Part shown: piece by piece, positions 1 through 8,597 of the stretch
Position numbering within the stretch: the first letter of the stretch is position 1
Layout of the letters: the number at the start of each line of letters is the position of its first letter
Source of the DNA: Pseudodesulfovibrio hydrargyri
GTDB lineage: Bacteria; Desulfobacterota; Desulfovibrionia; Desulfovibrionales; Desulfovibrionaceae
NCBI RefSeq assembly: GCF_001874525.1
Contig: NZ_LKAQ01000004.1
Span: forward strand, 2,075,590 to 2,139,589
Direction of reading: 5' to 3'
DNA length: 64,000 nucleotides
Position numbers and translations under genes: made by a program
The notes under the pieces: model-generated
Seen by the model: only the letters and a program-made list of their open reading frames with translations
Databases searched by the model: none
What the model was told of the DNA's origin: nothing

Positions 1-228
1 TTCGGCCTTGGTCGAGAAATAATGGTACAGGGTGCCCTTGGCGAATCCCGCGTCCGCGGCGATCTCGTTCATGGTCGTGGAGGCGTAGCCCTTTTCCACG
101 AAGAGCCTGCTCGCCGATTCGAGCAGGTCCGCGCGCCGCTGCTTGGCCTTGCGCGGCCCCTTGGGCGCTCCCGGCCGGTTGGCGCTGCCGCGCGGGTCCC
201 GTTCCATGTTGTCTTTTCTTTTATCCAT
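1..228 (-). CDS. TetR-family transcriptional regulator, N-terminal part (runs off the left edge)
   Basis: A minus-strand frame opens at ATG 228 (alternative ATG at 207) and runs off the window without a stop, so only about 76 residues are visible. They contain a basic linker followed by a typical TetR helix-turn-helix: the stretch LFVEKGYASTTMNEIAADAG and then FAKGTLYHYFSTKAE, with the recognition-helix signature GTLYHYF. The ligand-binding half lies outside the window. It is transcribed divergently from the molybdoenzyme at 536, and two near-palindromes sit in the shared intergenic region, so autoregulation and control of the molybdoenzyme gene are likely but inferred. The family assignment is secure; the inducer is unknown. 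Confidence 0.85.
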   Translation of the reverse strand, partial: MDKRKDNMERDPRGSANRPGAPKGPRKAKQRRADLLESASRLFVEKGYASTTMNEIAADAGFAKGTLYHYFSTKAE

Positions 229-535
229 GTATCTTCCGCTGTTGGAGACGTTGCCTGCCCCGGATACACCGTATCGGCCGCCGTGGCGTCGCTTGTCATG
301 TACTTTTTTTTCGACCATAAGTCGATTTTTAAATTGACCAAGGGTCGATTTTTATCCAGGATTGAATCAGCCCCGCTTGCGCCAAGTGAGCGAGCCGGGT
401 TAAGAACATGGACTGGGGTCCCTCAAAAAGTCCGGGGGCCGGCGGCGGAGGAGGAAACCGCGCCGGGGACCGGGACTGGGCGGCTTCGCCTGCGGCAACC
501 GGGGTCCCGTACCAATAGCGGTGGAGGAAAACACC
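229..535. promoter_or_regulatory. Divergent intergenic region with paired TetR-type operator candidates
   Basis: No gene is seen in these 307 bases. An AT-rich core at 301-355 carries two imperfect palindromes: TCGACCATAAGTCGA (311-325) and TTGACCAAGGGTCGA (334-348). The 10-mer GTCGATTTTT is repeated directly at 321 and 344, so the two units are 23 bp apart. TTGACC at 334-339 could be a -35 box for the rightward gene, although no good -10 follows. The arrangement fits operators for the divergent TetR protein; this is inference from position and symmetry. Confidence 0.5.
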
Positions 536-2716
536 ATGGAAGTACGCAGAAGCTATTGCGGTCTCTGTCATCCCCGGTGCGGCACGCTGCTGCACATCGA
601 GGGCGGCAAGGTCGTCAAGATCACCGGGGACCCCGATCATCCGATTTCTCGCGGAGTCCTATGCGAGCGCGGCCGGTTGATGCTGGACCATATCTACCAT
701 CCCGACCGTCTGAATCACCCCCTGAAGAGGGTCGGTGAACGGGGCGAGGGGCGCTGGGAGCGGATCAGCTGGGAACAGGCCCTGGACGAGGTGGCCGAAA
801 AGCTGGCCAAGCTCCGGGACCAGCACGGGCCCGAGACCCTGGCCTTCACGCACGGGACCAAGCGGACCTATCACTGGGACTGCCGCCGGTTCTTCAACCT
901 GTTCGGCTCGCCCAACACCTGCGGCGTGAACACCATCTGCATGTGCCCGAGCTACGCCACCGAATACGCCACCTACGGCGGCATGGTCATGGGCAGCGAG
1001 ATTCCGGGCGCGAAGTGCGTGGTCCTGTGGGGGCATAACTCCTCCAAGTCGTACCCGACCTTCACGTACCCCATGATCAACGGGGCCCAGAAGCACGGGG
1101 CCAAGCTCATCGTGGTGGACCCGCGCCGGATCAAGGAGGCCGAAAAGGCCGACCTGTGGCTGCAGATCCGGCCCGGCACGGACATGGCCATGATGATGGG
1201 CTGGATGCGCCACATCATCGCGGAGGAACTCTACGACAAGGATTTCGTGGCCAATTACACCATCGGCTTCGACGAGCTCAAGGAGGCCGTGGAGGCCTAC
1301 ACGCCGGAAAAGGTCGAGGAGATCACCTCGGTCCCGGCCTCGCTCATGGTCCAGGCGGCGGAGATGTACGCCACGACCTCCCCGGCCGTGCTGCCTTTCG
1401 GCCTGGGGCCGGACAAGCAGGGTGTCAACGCCACCCAGTGCGCCAGGGGGCGGGCCATCCTGCGCTCCCTCACCGGCAACCTGGAGGTTCCGGGCGGCGA
1501 CAACATCAGCCTGGCGGGCGACATCGCCAAAATCCATGACTGGACAGCGCTGGAATGCAACGACATGATTTCCGCGGAGCAGCGGGCCAAGCAGCTCGGC
1601 AGCGACGAGTATCCGTTCTTCGGTTTCCCCGGTTGGGAACGGAACACGGCGGCCAACGCCAAGCTCCCCGAGGGCTATCTGGCCCCGCCCGAGGCGTGGC
1701 ACTCGAACCTGGCCCACGCCAGGCCCGTCATGGACGCCATCCTGACCGGCAAGCCCTATCCGGTGACCGCCGCCATCACCCTGGCGAACAATCCGTTGCT
1801 CGCACTGCCCAACACTCAGCACGTGTTCGAGGCTCTCAAGGCACTCAAGCTCTACGTGGTCATGGAATACTACATGACCCCGTCCGCGGCCATGGCCGAC
1901 TACGTCCTCCCCGCGTCCACCACGGTGGAGCAGCCCGAGATGTGGTTGACCCGTGATTTCTGCGTGGCCTGCCCGCAGGGCATCGACAAGATCGAGGAGC
2001 GCCGCGACAGCTACTACTTCTACCGGCAGCTGGGGCTGCGCCTCGGCCAGGAGGAGCACTGGCCGTGGGAGACCGTCGAGGACGTCTACGATTACTGCCT
2101 GGACCCTCTCGGCCTGACCTTCAAGCAGTTGGCCGAGCGGAACGGCGTGTTCGGTGAAAGGGAGTACCGGCGGTACGAGAAGTACGGCTTCGGCACCCCG
2201 TCCGGCAAGGTCGAACTCAAGTCCTCGATTTTCGAGGAGCTGGGCGCGTCCCCGGTGCCCGTGTACCGCGAGCCCGTGTGGAGCCCCAAGAGCGAGGACC
2301 CGGACCTTACCCGGGAATACCCGCTCATCCTGATCACCGGCAGTCGGTACCTGCCCATGTATCACTCGGAACAGCGGCAGATCGAAAAGGCCCGCAAGAA
2401 GGTCCCCGATCCCCTGGTCTCGATCCATCCGGACACGGCCGCCAAGCTTGGGCTGGCCGAAGGGGACTGGGCCGTGATCTCCACCCCGCAGGGGTCCATC
2501 CGCCAGCGCGTTCGCATCACGGATGCCATGCACCCGAGCACGGTGGACGCGCAGCATTCCTGGTGGTTCCCGGAACGCAACGGCAAGTTGCCCGAGCTGT
2601 TCGGCGTGTTCGAGTCCAACACCAACATGCTCTGCCCTGACGATCCCGAGTTCTGCAGCCCGGAGATCGGCAGCTGGCCCCATACGGCGCTCATGTGCCG
2701 CGTTGAAAAGGAATAG
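536..2716 (+). CDS. Acetylene-hydratase-like molybdopterin (Mo/W-bisMGD) oxidoreductase, cytoplasmic, 726 aa
   Basis: A member of the DMSO reductase superfamily. The N-terminus carries the [4Fe-4S] motif C8-x2-C11-x3-C15-x27-C43. The presumed Mo/W ligand is C137 in NTICMCPSYA, followed by the usual bis-MGD domains and a C-terminal molydopterin dinucleotide-binding domain (region EYPLILITGSRYLPMYHSE onward). There is no Tat signal and no neighbouring electron-transfer or membrane subunit, so it is probably a soluble single-subunit enzyme. Length and motifs such as RWERISW and TPSGKVEL match acetylene hydratase (about 730 aa). From memory of that enzyme, its catalytic Asp next to the second cluster Cys is His12 here, so the reaction may differ. 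ATG 536 has GGAGG eight bases upstream. A paralogue lies at 32013-34151. Substrate unknown. Confidence 0.85.
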   Translation: MEVRRSYCGLCHPRCGTLLHIEGGKVVKITGDPDHPISRGVLCERGRLMLDHIYHPDRLNHPLKRVGERGEGRWERISWEQALDEVAEKLAKLRDQHGPETLAFTHGTKRTYHWDCRRFFNLFGSPNTCGVNTICMCPSYATEYATYGGMVMGSEIPGAKCVVLWGHNSSKSYPTFTYPMINGAQKHGAKLIVVDPRRIKEAEKADLWLQIRPGTDMAMMMGWMRHIIAEELYDKDFVANYTIGFDELKEAVEAYTPEKVEEITSVPASLMVQAAEMYATTSPAVLPFGLGPDKQGVNATQCARGRAILRSLTGNLEVPGGDNISLAGDIAKIHDWTALECNDMISAEQRAKQLGSDEYPFFGFPGWERNTAANAKLPEGYLAPPEAWHSNLAHARPVMDAILTGKPYPVTAAITLANNPLLALPNTQHVFEALKALKLYVVMEYYMTPSAAMADYVLPASTTVEQPEMWLTRDFCVACPQGIDKIEERRDSYYFYRQLGLRLGQEEHWPWETVEDVYDYCLDPLGLTFKQLAERNGVFGEREYRRYEKYGFGTPSGKVELKSSIFEELGASPVPVYREPVWSPKSEDPDLTREYPLILITGSRYLPMYHSEQRQIEKARKKVPDPLVSIHPDTAAKLGLAEGDWAVISTPQGSIRQRVRITDAMHPSTVDAQHSWWFPERNGKLPELFGVFESNTNMLCPDDPEFCSPEIGSWPHTALMCRVEKE

Positions 2717-2750
2717 CCGGAACCGGCGTGAGCCGGATCCAAGACGATAC

Positions 2751-2790
2751 AGGCCCCGCAATGCCCTGCGCATTGCGGGGCCTTGCTTTT
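2751..2790 (+). terminator. Rho-independent terminator after the molybdoenzyme gene
   Basis: A perfect 14-bp inverted repeat (AGGCCCCGCAATGC at 2751-2764 and its complement at 2770-2783) with a 5-nt loop, followed by TGCTTTT. It lies 34 bases after the stop codon. Confidence 0.9.
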
Positions 2791-3002
2791 GCCGGGGCGA
2801 TGGGAGAAGGGGGGGCGGACGCACCGCTTTCGTTTGGATAGGCCTTGGCAAGGATGGGCGCGGCGTGTATCTGATTGTATGCTGGCACTTGTTGCAGCGG
2901 GCGGATGGACCATAGGGGGCTTTCCCGATTCCCGGGCAGGCCGGACAAGGCGACTTTCTTCGCGAGGAGACGGGGCAGTGCTGTTTTTATCTTTATATTC
3001 CC

Positions 3003-6000
3003 ATGTGTAAGGCGGTGCGCCGGGCAAATGGGGCGGACGTGGCCCGGCCTTGTGCATGGCGTGGGCTCATGGTGGCCGCGATGCTCGCCGTGATCCTGGC
3101 CGTTCCGGCGTTCCGCCGGGCGGACGCCCTTGCCGCGCGCACGGAACCGTCCCGTTCGCCGCAGGGGGTGCGCCCTTCCGAATCCGTGTCGCGGGCATTC
3201 TTGCCGGAATCCATTCTTGTCGCCCAGTCCGTCGGAGGCGCGGACAGTCCGTCCTCCGGCCCCGCGGCCTCGCCCGCTCCGGCCGTTCGGGATGGCGCGC
3301 AGGGCGCGCTCTGGGCGGTGTCGGCGGTATTCCTTTTCGCCGGGTTGCTCCTTGGCGTGCGCTTCGCGAGGCTGCGCGACCGGCTGGACCGGCGCGAACG
3401 GGAACTGGCCGAGAGCGAGGAGCGGTTCGCCATGCTGGCGGACGCGTCCCTTTCCGGGGTGGCCATCATCCGGAACGGCGTGCTCCTGGAGGCCAACGAA
3501 CGGTACTACGAGATGTTCGGCTACGCCCCGGAGGAGATGCTCGGCAGGGATATCCTGCCCTTGACCGTGGCCTCCGGTCAGGTGGAGGCCATTCGCCGGG
3601 GGGACTGCCTGTCCCGGGCCTGTTCGTTCGAGTCCGTGGGGCTGCGCCGGGACGGCTCGACCTTTCCGGCGGAGTTCCGGTCGAGGGCTTTTTCCTATCG
3701 GGGCGAGCCCGCCGCCGGGGTCGTGATGACCGACATCTCGGCCCGTAAGCGGCGGGAGGACGAGCGGACCTGCCTCCAGGAAAGGCTCCAGTCCCTGTGG
3801 AACGTGGCCCGCATGGCCGAGGCCAGCTACGACGAACTCTGCGAGCTGGTTCTGGCCGAGGTCCTGCGCCTGACCGGGAGCGAGTATTCCTTTTTCGGGT
3901 TCTTTGACGAAGTCGTGGACGCGATGGTCGTCTACGCCTGGTCGCCCGAGGCCATGGACATCTGCTCGGTCCGGGCCGGATCCAGGACGTTCCCGTTGAG
4001 TTGCGGCGGGTTGTGGAGCGAGGCCGTGGCCCGGAAACGGAGCGTCATCCACAACGACTACGGACAGGCCGGCGAGTGGAAGAAGGGGCTGCCCGAGGGC
4101 CACGTGCCCATCCGGCGGTTGATGTCGGTCCCCTATATCCGCGACGGAAAGGTGCACGCGCTGGCCACCGTGGCCAACAAGTCGACCGCCTATACCGAGG
4201 AGGACGCGGCCCAGGTCGAGGCCTTTGTGGCCAACGTCATGCTCCTGGTCGACAGGCGCAGGGCCATCGAGGACCGGCGGATATCCGAGGAGCGCATGAC
4301 CATGGCCTTCGACGCCGCCAGCGACGCGGTCTGGGACCTGCGCTTCGACAGCGATGAGGCCTACCTCAGCCCGCGCTGGTTCACGATGCTGGGCTATGAG
4401 CCCAACGAATTTCCCTTTTCCAGGGAAAAAGTGCTGTCCCTCATCCATCCCGACGACGTGGACGGAATCATGAACCTGCTGCGGCGCCATTGGGACACCG
4501 GGGAGGCATACCGCGCGGAGTACCGCATGCGCACCAAGGACGGCGGCTGGCTCTGGATCCTGGACCGGGGCGAGGTGGTCGAACGGGACTATCTGGGCAA
4601 TCCGCTGCGCATGCTCGGCACCCACGTGGACATCTCCTGCCGGAAGCGGCTGGAAGAGCGGCTGCGGCGGCGGGAACACGACCTGAAGAAGTCCCAGAGC
4701 ATCGTCCGCCTCGGCAGTTGGCATCTGGACCTCTCCAACCGGTCCATGGTCTGGACCGAGGAGCTGCGCAGGATGTACGGGCTTGCCCCGGACGCCGACC
4801 CCCTGCCGTATACAGGGCTCGGACGGCTGTTCAAACCGGATGACGCGAAGCGGCTCCTGGAATCGCTGGACCGGACCGTGGTCACCGGGGAGCCCTACGA
4901 ACTGGAGCTGCGTACCCGGGGAGACGACGGCGGCCAGGGGTGGATGTGGGTCCGGGGCGAGGCCGAGTTCGACGCCGCGGGCGGGATCATCGGCCTGTGG
5001 GGCGCGTTCCAGGACATCACCGCCAGGAAGCGGCTGGAACTGGAGAGGCGGCGCAAGGACGAAACCTACCGCAAGATTCTGGACAGTCTGGATGCGGGGG
5101 TGATCGTCATGGACAGCGACACCACGATCCGCAGCGTCAATCCTGCCGTCTGCGCCATGATCGGCATCCCCGCCGAGGAACTCATCGGCACCAGGGGCGA
5201 CCGGACGCTGGAGGGATGGTCGTTCTTCCGCGAGGACGGGAGCGCCATGCCGGAGGAGGAGCGCCCCCTGTTCCGGGTGCTCTCCTCGGGCGTCTCCGTA
5301 CACGGGCTGGTCGCTGGGCTGCGCAAGTCTCCCCGGGAAGACGTGGGCTGGAGGCTGGCCAACGCCGTGCCCCTGTACGAGGGCGACCGGTTGGTGCGGG
5401 TAGTGGTCAGTTTCGTGGACATCACCGAGTTGAAAAGGGCGCAGGACGCGCTCAGGGAAAGCGAGATCCGCTACAAGACCCTGCACGAGGCGTCGCGCGG
5501 GGGCATCGGCATCCACGACAACGGGTTGATCCTGGATTGCAACCAGGGGCTGTGCGCCATGACCGGGTATGAGATGAGCGAGATGATCGGGGCGGACGGG
5601 CTGTTCCTGATCGCCGAGCAGGCCCGTGAGGAGGGCAGGGAGAAGATCCACTCCGGGTTCGAAGGGGCCTACGAGACCTTCGGGGTGCGCAAGGATGGGC
5701 GGGAATATCCCGTGCGCATCGAGATGCGCAACATCCCCTACAAGGGGCGGGTCGTCCGGGCCGTGGAGTTTCGGGACATCTCGGACAGGAGGCAGGCGGA
5801 GCAGGCCCTGATCGACGCCAAGGAGGCCGCCGAGGCCGCCAACCGGGCCAAATCGGAATTTTTGGCCAACATCAGCCACGAAATCCGCACGCCCTTGAAC
5901 GGGCTCATGGGGATGCTGCAGCTGCTCGAATCGTCCGGGCCGAGCCCGGAGCAGGGACGGCTCATCGAGATCGCCCAGTTCTCCGGGGAGCGGCTGACCC

Positions 6001-6611
6001 GGCTGTTGACCGACATCCTGGACATCTCGGCCATCGAGGCGGGCAAATTCGCCCTGTCCCCGGCCCCGGTGGACGTGCACGACCTGGTGGATTCCGTGGT
6101 CGGCCTGCTGGCCGTGACCACCGGGCAGACCGGGGTGTCGCTCGGCGCCTTCATGGATCCGGACGTGCCGGAGCGCGTCCTGGCGGATGAGATCCGGCTG
6201 CGCCAGATCCTCTTCAACCTGGTCGGAAACGGGCTGAAATTCACCCAACAGGGCTCGGTCTCGCTGCATGTCTCCGCGTTGGGCTCGGACAACGGCCGGG
6301 GCGGGCTGCTCTTCGTCGTCTCGGACACCGGCCCCGGCATGGCGGATGAGGAGCTCAAGACCGCCTTCGAGACCTTCGGCCAGGTGTCGCAGGGGCTGGC
6401 CCGCTCCCACCAGGGGGCCGGGCTGGGGCTGCCCATCGTCAAGCGGATCATCGACCTGATGGGCGGCACCCTGTGCGTGGACAGCGCGCCGGGACAGGGA
6501 ACCTCGGTCTACGTCTCCCTGCCGCTCGACCCCGTCGGTCCGGAGCGGGAGGCGTCCGAGGGCCGTCCGCGCGGTGTCGGCGGTGCGCCGTCCGGTCAGT
6601 CGCCGAGATAG
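3003..6611 (+). CDS. Membrane-anchored multi-PAS/GAF sensor histidine kinase, 1202 aa
   Basis: Two hydrophobic segments near residues 22-36 and 103-122 bracket a short extracytoplasmic stretch. They are followed by a PAS domain (about 137-250), a GAF domain (about 262-420), and four further PAS/PAC units (about 428-925, each ending in a DIS/DIT-x-R/K motif). The dimerisation domain has phosphoacceptor H959 in SHEIRTPLNG, and the HATPase follows with N-box NLVGNGLKF and G-box DTGPGM and GAGLGLPIVKR. No receiver domain is attached, so it must phosphorylate a separate protein; the receiver of the convergent neighbour (6596-8479) is an obvious but unproven candidate. The start is uncertain because no strong ribosome binding site precedes ATG 3003. 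The last codons overlap the convergent gene by 16 bp. Signal unknown. Confidence 0.88.
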   Translation: MCKAVRRANGADVARPCAWRGLMVAAMLAVILAVPAFRRADALAARTEPSRSPQGVRPSESVSRAFLPESILVAQSVGGADSPSSGPAASPAPAVRDGAQGALWAVSAVFLFAGLLLGVRFARLRDRLDRRERELAESEERFAMLADASLSGVAIIRNGVLLEANERYYEMFGYAPEEMLGRDILPLTVASGQVEAIRRGDCLSRACSFESVGLRRDGSTFPAEFRSRAFSYRGEPAAGVVMTDISARKRREDERTCLQERLQSLWNVARMAEASYDELCELVLAEVLRLTGSEYSFFGFFDEVVDAMVVYAWSPEAMDICSVRAGSRTFPLSCGGLWSEAVARKRSVIHNDYGQAGEWKKGLPEGHVPIRRLMSVPYIRDGKVHALATVANKSTAYTEEDAAQVEAFVANVMLLVDRRRAIEDRRISEERMTMAFDAASDAVWDLRFDSDEAYLSPRWFTMLGYEPNEFPFSREKVLSLIHPDDVDGIMNLLRRHWDTGEAYRAEYRMRTKDGGWLWILDRGEVVERDYLGNPLRMLGTHVDISCRKRLEERLRRREHDLKKSQSIVRLGSWHLDLSNRSMVWTEELRRMYGLAPDADPLPYTGLGRLFKPDDAKRLLESLDRTVVTGEPYELELRTRGDDGGQGWMWVRGEAEFDAAGGIIGLWGAFQDITARKRLELERRRKDETYRKILDSLDAGVIVMDSDTTIRSVNPAVCAMIGIPAEELIGTRGDRTLEGWSFFREDGSAMPEEERPLFRVLSSGVSVHGLVAGLRKSPREDVGWRLANAVPLYEGDRLVRVVVSFVDITELKRAQDALRESEIRYKTLHEASRGGIGIHDNGLILDCNQGLCAMTGYEMSEMIGADGLFLIAEQAREEGREKIHSGFEGAYETFGVRKDGREYPVRIEMRNIPYKGRVVRAVEFRDISDRRQAEQALIDAKEAAEAANRAKSEFLANISHEIRTPLNGLMGMLQLLESSGPSPEQGRLIEIAQFSGERLTRLLTDILDISAIEAGKFALSPAPVDVHDLVDSVVGLLAVTTGQTGVSLGAFMDPDVPERVLADEIRLRQILFNLVGNGLKFTQQGSVSLHVSALGSDNGRGGLLFVVSDTGPGMADEELKTAFETFGQVSQGLARSHQGAGLGLPIVKRIIDLMGGTLCVDSAPGQGTSVYVSLPLDPVGPEREASEGRPRGVGGAPSGQSPR

Positions 6612-8479
6612 CTTTCGATCATTTTCTTGAGTGCCGCGACCTTGAACGGCTTGGTGATGAGCTGGTCGATCCCGGCGTCCTCGTAGCGCTGCCGGTGTTC
6701 CGGGGTGGCGTGGGCCGTGACCGCGATGATCGGCGTCCGGGCGTTGAGCGCCCCCTCCCGGCGCATGGTCCTGGCGATGGTCACGCCATCGACGTCGGGG
6801 AGCTGGATGTCCAGGAGCACGAGGCTGTACCGCTGCTCGTCGAGCCGGGACAAGGCCTCCCGGCCCAGGGCGATGGCCTCGGCCCGGTAGCCTTCGCCCT
6901 GGATGACGCTTTCGGTGAAGAAGCGGCTGGGGGCGTCGTCCTCCACGACCAGGATGGGCAGCCTGGCGTCGATGGCCTCGCGGGCGGGCTCGGCCTCGGG
7001 CTGCGCGGGGATCTGGATGGAAACGGCCACGCCGCTGCCGGAGAGGCGGTCGACGTTCACCGTGCCGCGCAAGGCCTCGACCATGGGCCCGACCGTGGAC
7101 AGCATCCAGGACGCCTTGCCGAATCCGCCGACGGAGTTCGGAAACAGGGATTCGTTGGTCACCGGTTCTCCGACCGCCGGACTCGACGCCGTCAGGCTCA
7201 GAAGGCCTTCCCCGGCCATGTAGTCCAGGGTCAGTCCGACCGAGCCCCAGGTGGTGGCCTTGAGCAGGAAGCCGACCACGCAGACCGCGATCTGCTGCAA
7301 CCGCTGCGGGTCGCCCACGATGCGCTCGGGCAGGTTGGGCGAAACCGTCAGGGTCAGCCCGATGTCCGGAGTGAGCCGGGCGCGGACGAGGTCCCCGGTC
7401 CAGTTCTCGGCGGCCCCCCTGGGCGAGAACGCCTCGGCCAGCGGGCACAGGCCCGACGGCATCTCGAAGAAATCGTTCATGTTGTCGATGGTCGTGGAGA
7501 TGAGGCTGAGGCTGGCGGCCAGGGTGTCCTCGCGCAGGTCCGCCTTCTCGACCACCAGCCGGTTGACCAGCGAACGCAGTTCATAGGCGCTCTGCTTCAG
7601 GTACTCCCGCTGCACGTCCCTCTGTCGGGCAATCTCCTCATTGACCGCGCGCAGCTTGCCCTCCAGCTCCTTGCGGGCCGTGATCTCGCGCTTGAGTTCC
7701 TCGATCCCCTGGGAGAGCTGCCGGCTCTGCTGCCTGACCGTGCCGCTCAGGGCATGCTGCGCCTGGCGCAGCTCCTCCCGGGAGGCCACTTCCCGGGTGA
7801 CGTCCTGGATCAGGCCGACCCGGACCACCCCGTCCGGACCGGAGGTCTCGAAATCCCCCCATATGCGGATGTACCGGGGGAGGACGTCCTTGTCCTCGAT
7901 GCGCAGTTCGCAGGAATAGGGCTTGTGCAGGCGGCAGGACTCCCGCTCCACCGCGATGAACCGCCTGCGGTCGCCCAGGTCCAGGGCCCGGACCACGGCG
8001 TCCAGGCTCGGCGGGGTGTCGTCCGGCAGGCCGAGGATGGCCGGGGTGTGCGAGGACCATATGGATCGGTCGGCGCCTTCCTCCAGGTGGAAGAACCCGA
8101 GCGCGGCGAAATCGTAGATCCGGTTCATCCGGGACTGGCGCCGCTTGAAGTCGTGATCCGCCTCGATCACGTCCTCGGACATGTGCTTCATGTCCCGGAC
8201 CAGGCGGGAAAAGAGACGGGGCCGCTGCTTGATGATGGCCAGCACGTCGCCCGAGACCTTGCCGCCCAGGGCGAGCATGTAGTCCGGGTCCTCGCCCAGT
8301 ATCTCGGCCAGGGCCACGATCTTCTCCTCGGAGAGTTTCGTGGCCACGCCGCGTTCGACCTTGCTCAGGTAGGACTGCTCGATGCCGATGCGCTTGCTGA
8401 CCTGCAGTTGCGAGAAGGCGCGGTCCGCCTTGAGCAGCTCCTCCCGCTTTTGCTTTATGAAAGTGCCTAGTTGTCTCAT
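6596..8479 (-). CDS. XRE DNA-binding / PAS / degenerate kinase / receiver fusion protein, 627 aa
   Basis: The N-terminal 65 residues are an XRE/Cro-type helix-turn-helix (QLQVSKRIGIEQSYLSKVER). A PAS-like segment follows around 120-220, then a long coiled coil (about 220-300). Next comes a histidine-kinase-shaped region in which the H-box His is absent (KQSAYELRSLVNRL) and the ATP-binding N and G boxes are not recognisable. A complete receiver domain with D557 in LLDIQLPDVDGV ends the protein. It is therefore probably a phospho-regulated transcription factor rather than a working kinase. The start MRQLGTF fits the family. No Shine-Dalgarno is visible, and a TATAAT sits only three bases upstream. 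It is divergent from the chemotaxis receptor gene and probably controls it. Confidence 0.82.
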   Translation of the reverse strand: MRQLGTFIKQKREELLKADRAFSQLQVSKRIGIEQSYLSKVERGVATKLSEEKIVALAEILGEDPDYMLALGGKVSGDVLAIIKQRPRLFSRLVRDMKHMSEDVIEADHDFKRRQSRMNRIYDFAALGFFHLEEGADRSIWSSHTPAILGLPDDTPPSLDAVVRALDLGDRRRFIAVERESCRLHKPYSCELRIEDKDVLPRYIRIWGDFETSGPDGVVRVGLIQDVTREVASREELRQAQHALSGTVRQQSRQLSQGIEELKREITARKELEGKLRAVNEEIARQRDVQREYLKQSAYELRSLVNRLVVEKADLREDTLAASLSLISTTIDNMNDFFEMPSGLCPLAEAFSPRGAAENWTGDLVRARLTPDIGLTLTVSPNLPERIVGDPQRLQQIAVCVVGFLLKATTWGSVGLTLDYMAGEGLLSLTASSPAVGEPVTNESLFPNSVGGFGKASWMLSTVGPMVEALRGTVNVDRLSGSGVAVSIQIPAQPEAEPAREAIDARLPILVVEDDAPSRFFTESVIQGEGYRAEAIALGREALSRLDEQRYSLVLLDIQLPDVDGVTIARTMRREGALNARTPIIAVTAHATPEHRQRYEDAGIDQLITKPFKVAALKKMIESYLGD

Positions 8480-8597
8480 ATTATTATAACAGTATCGCAC
8501 TTTACATAAGATGCAAAGTGTGCAAGGTATGCAATACCTAGTACCCATAGGTACTAGTTGCGAGTATTACATATAAAATGTTCGGGGGGAATCCGTT
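8480..8597. promoter_or_regulatory. Divergent regulatory region with overlapping palindromes
   Basis: Between the XRE-type regulator and the chemoreceptor lie TATAAT on the minus strand (8488-8483) and three TGCAA elements at exact 9-bp spacing (8512, 8521, 8530). There are also two perfect inverted repeats: GGTATGCAATACC (8526-8538) and CTAGTACC-CATA-GGTACTAG (8538-8557). The TACC/GGTA half-sites recur in both. These are the best operator candidates for the XRE-domain protein. Confidence 0.6.

Noticed and set aside
659..2851. Long minus-strand reading frame opposite the first molybdoenzyme (and similar ones opposite the RND pump, Mop and the Mo hydroxylases)
   Set aside because: Arg/Pro/Gly/His-rich low-quality translations without motifs or ribosome binding sites; typical mirror frames of high-GC genes.
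2883..2896. TGGCACTTGTTGCA resembling a -24/-12 promoter upstream of the multi-PAS kinase
   Set aside because: The GG and GC dinucleotides are two bases too close for RpoN, a spacing that normally abolishes function.
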